This document shows, piece by piece, positions 6,345 through 9,284 of a stretch of DNA of 9,284 nt. The notes under the pieces are model-generated. The model was not told the DNA's origin. It was given only the letters and a program-made list of their open reading frames with translations, and did no database searches. The stretch covers positions 1-9,284 of the forward strand of contig DOUV01000400.1 in assembly GCA_003520455.1 (NCBI GenBank). Direction: 5' to 3'. Numbering within the stretch: the stretch's first letter is position 1; the number at the start of each line of letters is the position of its first letter. The position numbers and the translations under genes are program-made. The stretch is from Chloroflexota bacterium. Lineage in GTDB: Bacteria; Chloroflexota; Anaerolineae; Ardenticatenales; Ardenticatenaceae.

Positions 6345-6431
6345 AGGTTGAAAGTTGCAGGTTGAAGGGTGAAGGCTAAGAGATTGGAAAGGAGCAGCCA
6401 CGCCAAACCTGTAACCTTCAACCTTCCAACC
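6345..6431. repeat. Inverted array of GGTTGAA-like heptamers between prfB and trmD
   Basis: The left arm (6346-6375) is four tandem heptamers: GGTTGAA, AGTTGCA, GGTTGAA, GGGTGAA. The right arm (6408-6431) holds the same unit in reverse complement (CCTGTAACC, TTCAACC, TTCCAACC). Together they can form an imperfect hairpin around a loop of about 32 bases. The same heptamer makes a cleaner hairpin at 7588-7635 on the other side of prfB. It fills nearly the whole prfB-trmD gap. Confidence 0.75.
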
Positions 6432-6442
6432 ATTAACCGGCG

Positions 6443-7541
6443 CTACTCGCCCACCTGGCTCTTCAACCAGGCCTGGATGAAGTCGTCGAGGTCGCCGTCG
6501 AGAACGGCAGCAGTGTTGCCAGTCTCCACATCGGTACGGTGGTCCTTGACCATCTGGTAGGGGTGGAGAACGTAGGAGCGGATCTGATTGCCCCACTCTG
6601 CACTGGTGTGAGCGCCCTTGATACGAGCTTGCTCCTCCTCAAGCCGTTCCTGCCCCAGTTCGTAGAGCCGACCGCGCAGCACCTTCAGGGCCGTCTCGCG
6701 GTTCTGCACCTGCGAGCGCTCGTTCTGGCACGTGACGATGATCCCAGTGGGAATGTGCGTCAGGCGAACGGCGGTCGAGTTCTTCTGCATGTGTTGACCA
6801 CCGTGACCGCCGGCCCGGAAGACGTCCATCTTGATGTCCTCGGGATCGATGTGGATCTCGACGTCGTCCTCAATCACCGGCATCACTTCGACCAATGCAA
6901 AGCTGGTGTGGCGGCGGCTCTGCGCGTCGAAGGGAGAGATCCGCACCAACCGGTGGACGCCCTTCTCGGCGCGGAGATAGCCATAGGCATACTCGCCCGA
7001 GATCTGAACAGTGACAGACTTGATGCCGGCCTCCTCACCTTCGGTCAAATCGAGAATCTCGGTCTGGTAACCGTGCTGCTCGGCCCAGCGCAGGTACATT
7101 CGCAGCAGCATATCAGCCCAATCTTGGGACTCAGTGCCGCCGGCGCCAGCGTGGACCGAGAGCAGCGCGTCGCCGCGGTCATGCTCGCTGCTGAACGCCA
7201 GTTGGAACTCGCGGGCGCCCAGATCCTGTTCGAGCGCTGCAACCTCTACAGTCAATTCGGCCTCGAGACCGACGTCCTCCTCCAGTTCGGCCAACTCAAT
7301 CAGCTCGCGGACTTCTCGGGCCCGACGTTCCAGAGCCTGCCACCCCTCGACCTCATGCCGCAGCCGTGCGAGCCGGCGCATCACGTTCTGCGCCGTCTGA
7401 GAATCGTCCCAGAAGCCGGGTTGGAGACTATGCTGCTCCAGTTCGGCAAGTTGTTGCTCTTTGTTTGTGATGTCAAAGGCGCTCCAGGATGCCCTGGATG
7501 CGAGCAATCACCTGATCAATTCGTTGTTTGAGTTCGCCCAT
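6443..7541 (-). CDS. prfB: Peptide chain release factor 2 (programmed +1 frameshift)
   Basis: RF2 reads UAA and UGA and triggers peptide release. The mature product needs a +1 frameshift. Zero frame starts at the ATG at 7541 (22 codons, MGELKQRIDQVIARIQGILERL) and meets UGA at 7475-7473. The +1 frame continues from GAC at 7474 to the stop at 6443, giving 365 residues in all, the same length as E. coli RF2. Motifs after the shift: PGFWDD, GAGGTESQDWADML (about 132-145), the UGA-reading SPF tripeptide (202-204), and the peptidyl-hydrolysis GGQ (247-249) in AGGHGGQHMQKNSTAVRLTH, where His replaces the commoner Ala before GGQ. An AAGGAG lies 13 bases before the ATG. A reading that begins at 7507 in the +1 frame would lose the conserved N-terminus and is an artefact of the frameshift. 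Confidence 0.97.
7472..7485 (-). promoter_or_regulatory. prfB programmed +1 frameshift site
   Basis: On the minus strand GGAG (7485-7482), a 3-base spacer CGC, then CTT TGA C (7478-7472). This is the canonical layout: an internal Shine-Dalgarno three bases before the slippery CUU codon, with an in-frame UGA followed by C, a weak termination context. RF2 shortage lets the ribosome slip one base and make full RF2, an autoregulatory loop known from the family. Confidence 0.95.
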
Positions 7542-7568
7542 CTTGAATTTGAATCTCCTTCTGCCTTC

Positions 7569-7577
7569 ATTCTACCA
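7569..7577 (-). promoter_or_regulatory. Extended -10 promoter for prfB
   Basis: On the minus strand TAGAAT (7574-7569, five of six matches) is preceded by TGG. A -35 is not obvious; that region falls near the right-hand edge of the heptad hairpin. The predicted start near 7562 would give a leader of about 20 nt that begins almost at the ribosome binding site. Confidence 0.45.
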
Positions 7578-7587
7578 CGAGTTAAGA

Positions 7588-7635
7588 GTTGGAGGTTGAA
7601 GGTTGAGCAGTGAAACCCAGCCTTCAACCTCCAAC
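7588..7635. repeat. Perfect 15-bp inverted repeat of GGTTGAA-type heptamers between ftsY and prfB
   Basis: GTTGGAGGTTGAAGG (7588-7602) and CCTTCAACCTCCAAC (7621-7635) are perfect inverted repeats with an 18-base spacer. Each arm is made of heptamers related to GGTTGRA, the same unit as in the prfB-trmD gap. It begins 10 bases past the ftsY stop. The following tail on the minus strand (TCTTAACTCG) is only weakly U-rich, so it may slow or end ftsY transcription but is not a classic terminator. Confidence 0.8.
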
Positions 7636-7645
7636 CGGCAAACGT

Positions 7646-8581
7646 TCAGTCTTCGCGGCCGTTGCTTGCGAAAAGCCCCTCGACGTAGTCTCTGGCATTA
7701 AACTCGGCCAGGTCTTGAATTTTCTCGCCGGTCCCAACGAACTTGATCGGGAGCTTGTACTCGTTAGCGATCGCAAGCGCCATGCCGCCCCTGGCAGTAC
7801 CGTCCAGCTTGGTCAAGATGACACCGGAGACGTCCACCGTCTCCTTGAAGTGCCTGGCCTGCGAGAGGGCGTTGTGACCGTTGGTCGCATCGAGCACGAG
7901 GAGCGTCTCGTGCGGTGCCTTGTGGACATGCTTCTGCGCCACCCCGCGAATCTTCGCCAACTCCTGCATCAAGTTATACTGAGTCTGCAAGCGGCCGGCC
8001 GTATCAACGATCACAACGCTCGCTTCGCGCCGGCCAAACGCGGTCTGAATGGCATCGAAAACGACCGCGCCGGGGTCACTGCCAGGGCCCTGGTCGAGTA
8101 CAGCCACCTCGGCACGCTCGCCCCAAATCTTCAATTGGTCGATCGCTGCCGCTCGGAACGTATCTGCAGCAGCCAGCACCACACGGTCGCCACGCTTCTT
8201 GTGATAGTACGCCAGCTTGCCGATGCTCGTCGTCTTCCCAGAACCGTTCACACCGACGACCAGCACCACGTTCAGAAGCCGCGTGCCCGGAAGGTAAGGC
8301 GTCTCAGCCGCCTCCAACATCTCGATCATGCGCTGCTTCAGAAGGCCCTCGACTTGCTCGGCCCGGCGCAGTCCCCGGCGATCGACCTCGGTCTGGAGCC
8401 ACTCAACCAGCTCGATGGTGGTTTTTACTCCCACATCAGCCTTGATGAGCAGCATCTCAAGCTCTTCCCAAAAATCGTCATTGATCTCGGTTGGACCGAA
8501 TAAGCCGGTGATCTGCCCGAATACCGACTCCCGGGTCTTCGTCAAACTTTCGCGAATACCCTTTACACGTTCAAAAATCAC
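7646..8581 (-). CDS. ftsY: Signal recognition particle receptor FtsY
   Basis: FtsY is the membrane-associated SRP receptor GTPase that docks ribosome-SRP complexes at the Sec translocon. The 311-residue product has the N domain (about 1-95) and the G domain: GVNGSGKT P-loop (110-117), ADTFRAAA (139-146), VDTAGR (192-197), [10 protein letters not shown] (257-266) and GTGEKIQDL (283-291). It lacks a long acidic A domain, as in many Gram-positive and related lineages. I place the start at the GTG at 8581, ten bases after an AAGGAGG. The frame is open to 8959, but the extra residues fall upstream of the ribosome binding site and over the promoter, so they are not coding. It is the first gene of the minus-strand cluster. 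Confidence 0.96.
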   Translation of the reverse strand: MIFERVKGIRESLTKTRESVFGQITGLFGPTEINDDFWEELEMLLIKADVGVKTTIELVEWLQTEVDRRGLRRAEQVEGLLKQRMIEMLEAAETPYLPGTRLLNVVLVVGVNGSGKTTSIGKLAYYHKKRGDRVVLAAADTFRAAAIDQLKIWGERAEVAVLDQGPGSDPGAVVFDAIQTAFGRREASVVIVDTAGRLQTQYNLMQELAKIRGVAQKHVHKAPHETLLVLDATNGHNALSQARHFKETVDVSGVILTKLDGTARGGMALAIANEYKLPIKFVGTGEKIQDLAEFNARDYVEGLFASNGRED

Positions 8582-8614
8582 AGTCAGCGTGCCTCCTTCA
8601 TCAAATCGGAGCAG

Positions 8615-8643
8615 ATTATAGCAGCGAGCCCGAGCGCCGCCAA
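8615..8643 (-). promoter_or_regulatory. ftsY promoter
   Basis: On the minus strand TTGGCG (8643-8638, four of six matches) is followed after 17 bases by a perfect TATAAT (8620-8615) that is also preceded by TGC. The predicted start near 8608 gives a leader of about 27 nt with the AAGGAGG just inside. Confidence 0.85.
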
Positions 8644-8721
8644 ACCTCTCTTCGACTTGGGCGGTGCTGAGGGTGATGGCGAATGCCACGGAGCCTGCGC
8701 TCCTGCGAAGGGTGGGCTTCA

Positions 8722-8752
8722 GGTGACCGCAGGGTAACGACACGCGGTCGCC
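8722..8752. repeat. Inverted repeat upstream of the ftsY promoter
   Basis: GGTGACCGC (8722-8730) and GCGGTCGCC (8744-8752) form a 9-bp stem with one G-U pair and a 13-base loop. There is no T-run. It lies between the ftsY promoter and the rightward promoter, so it could be an operator or a leftover structure. Confidence 0.35.
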
Positions 8753-8810
8753 GAGCGTGCAGTCTAACATCCGGCGGGCGGCCAATTCGCCAACGGGATC
8801 AACCTGCCGC

Positions 8811-8838
8811 TTGACAAGCCAGCGATCATGAATATAAT
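8811..8838 (+). promoter_or_regulatory. Near-perfect sigma-70 promoter, rightward
   Basis: TTGACA (8811-8816), a 16-base spacer, and TATAAT (8833-8838): both hexamers are exact consensus. The predicted start is near 8845. This is the strongest promoter in the window, and it points away from ftsY into a region without a clear gene. Confidence 0.85.
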
Positions 8839-8862
8839 ACCTACACGTTGAACGCTTCACGG

Positions 8863-8900
8863 CCGGACCGGACTGGTTCGTTGGACGGTCTGGTTTTTTT
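8863..8900 (+). terminator. Terminator-like hairpin close behind the rightward promoter
   Basis: CCGGACCG (8863-8870) pairs with CGGTCTGG (8886-8893) over 8 bp with one G-U pair and a 15-base loop, followed directly by seven T's (8894-8900). A transcript from the promoter at 8811-8838 would be only about 55 nt if it ended here. Confidence 0.7.
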
Positions 8901-9132
8901 GTGGGCGAGACTCCGCGACACATCGGCAGGGTTCGGCAGGCCGACCATACGGATGGCACGCGGAGTCACAACGTTGAATCTATCGCGCTTCAGGAGGCAA
9001 GACGGGCAGAGATCGTATTCCTCATCGAAGACTCTAAGGGGAACTGCCACTTGCCGCCGACCTGCAACTGCGACCGGCATTTTTATCGGCGCATCGAGCG
9101 CCTCGCCCCAACTCTCAAGCAGCAGCGGGCAA

Positions 9133-9161
9133 TTTCCCAGGGGACAGAAAATTTGTATACT
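9133..9161 (+). promoter_or_regulatory. Second rightward promoter-like site
   Basis: TATACT (9156-9161, five of six matches) is preceded by ATTTG, with a weak TTTCCC (9133-9138) 17 bases upstream. The ATTTGTATACTG stretch resembles the -10 region of the mycobacterial rrn promoter as I recall it. It precedes the boxA-like element by about 70 bases. Confidence 0.4.
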
Positions 9162-9221
9162 GCCCCCGCCGCGCGGGCCAGCCCGTAACGGCGAAGCACC
9201 TTGACAGTTGAAGAGTGAGAA

Positions 9222-9244
9222 GAAGCAAGCGGGTTTTTTGAGTA
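9222..9244 (+). promoter_or_regulatory. boxA-like antitermination element (rRNA leader candidate)
   Basis: The segment GAAGCAAGCGGGTTTTTTGA and its next bases resemble the rRNA leader boxA of Gram-positive bacteria (mycobacterial form AAGCAAGCGTGTTGTTTGAG, from memory), with about 18 of 20 positions alike. boxA recruits NusB-S10 to protect rRNA transcripts from premature termination. The rRNA genes are not in the window, so this rests on resemblance alone. Confidence 0.4.
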
Positions 9245-9250
9245 AACGAA

Positions 9251-9268
9251 CCGCGCCTGGAGGCGCGG
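9251..9268 (+). repeat. Perfect 7-bp GC hairpin near the window edge
   Basis: CCGCGCC (9251-9257) and GGCGCGG (9262-9268) flank a TGGA tetraloop. No T-run follows. It lies just past the boxA-like element and fits a structured rRNA leader. Confidence 0.5.
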
Positions 9269-9284
9269 AGGACGAACGCTTTAC

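Larger units (their letters stand above)
8582..9284. other. Non-coding 703-bp divergent region
   Basis: No gene here is convincing. The left part (8582-8650) carries the ftsY ribosome binding site and promoter. From 8650 to 8810 I see only an inverted repeat (8722-8752). From 8811 there is a consensus plus-strand promoter, then a terminator-like hairpin (8863-8900). The stretch 8900-9150 has open frames on both strands but no ribosome binding site. From 9133 to the edge there is a second promoter-like site, a boxA-like sequence and a GC hairpin, resembling the upstream leader of an rRNA operon. Confidence 0.6.

Noticed and set aside
5434..6351. Long plus-strand open frames antisense to trmD, prfB, ftsY and miaA
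   Set aside because: They mirror the codon pattern of clearly recognised genes on the minus strand in GC-rich DNA and lack ribosome binding sites.
6345..7635. CRISPR or transposon-end interpretation of the heptad repeats
   Set aside because: There are no regular spacers, cas genes, transposase or target-site duplications; the units are 7-base tandem repeats arranged as inverted arms.
8582..8959. N-terminal extension of ftsY by 126 residues
   Set aside because: The extension crosses a consensus promoter and an excellent ribosome binding site and has no FtsY-like or acidic A-domain character.
8841..9080. Minus-strand frame with a CPSC motif upstream of ftsY
   Set aside because: No ribosome binding site; it is codon-aligned antisense to another open frame and runs over the strong rightward promoter's hairpin. 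A single CxxC is not enough to call a zinc protein.
9267..9279. AGGACGAACGCT matches the universal 16S rRNA 5' segment
   Set aside because: The conserved bases that must come just before it (AGAGTTTGATC and TGGCTCAG) are absent and the bases after it (TTAC) differ from GGCGGC, so this is not the 16S 5' end; a 12-base match alone may be chance or a leader mimic.

Overview
The window is a GC-rich bacterial chromosome segment made of housekeeping genes, almost all read from the minus strand. On that strand, from high to low coordinates, the order is ftsY, prfB, trmD, rplS, rnhB, yraN, then after one plus-strand gene a small membrane protein gene, a small unknown gene, miaA, and a DUF58 gene cut by the left edge of the window. 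Nothing here looks like a phage, plasmid, transposon or CRISPR locus. The lineage cannot be fixed from sequence alone. GTG/TTG starts, strong GGAGG ribosome binding sites, the rplS-rnhB-yraN order, a frameshifted prfB next to trmD, and GGTTGAA heptad repeats between genes would fit a Chloroflexota-type bacterium (inference, low to moderate confidence).

Right end (8582-9284): about 700 bases with no convincing gene. It holds the divergent start of two transcription units. Leftward is the ftsY promoter (consensus extended -10). Rightward is a near-perfect sigma-70 promoter (TTGACA, 16 bases, TATAAT). About 25 bases past its predicted start it runs into an intrinsic-terminator-like hairpin with seven T's. 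Further right are a second promoter-like site and a segment resembling the leader of an rRNA operon, with a boxA-like element and a GC hairpin at the window edge. The rRNA genes themselves, if present, lie outside.

Centre right (4031-8581): ftsY (SRP receptor), prfB (release factor 2, with the classic programmed +1 frameshift at CTT TGA C), trmD (tRNA m1G37 methyltransferase), rplS (ribosomal protein L19), rnhB (RNase HII) and yraN. Together they serve translation, protein targeting and genome maintenance. The gaps on both sides of prfB carry inverted arrays of a GGTTGAA-like heptamer that can fold into long hairpins. rplS has its own promoter, a leader hairpin that may act as an attenuator, and a strong terminator. 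rnhB and yraN follow from a separate promoter.

Centre left (2060-3630): a plus-strand flavin/PNPOx-fold protein gene meets yraN tail to tail with overlapping stop codons. It diverges from a three-helix membrane protein of unknown function. A 123-residue unknown protein follows, with an extended -10 promoter and a leader of about 150 nt.

Left end (1-1854): miaA (tRNA A37 prenyltransferase), then a DUF58 protein truncated by the window. miaA and trmD both modify the anticodon-adjacent purine 37 of tRNA, so with prfB and rplS the window has a clear translation-fidelity theme.
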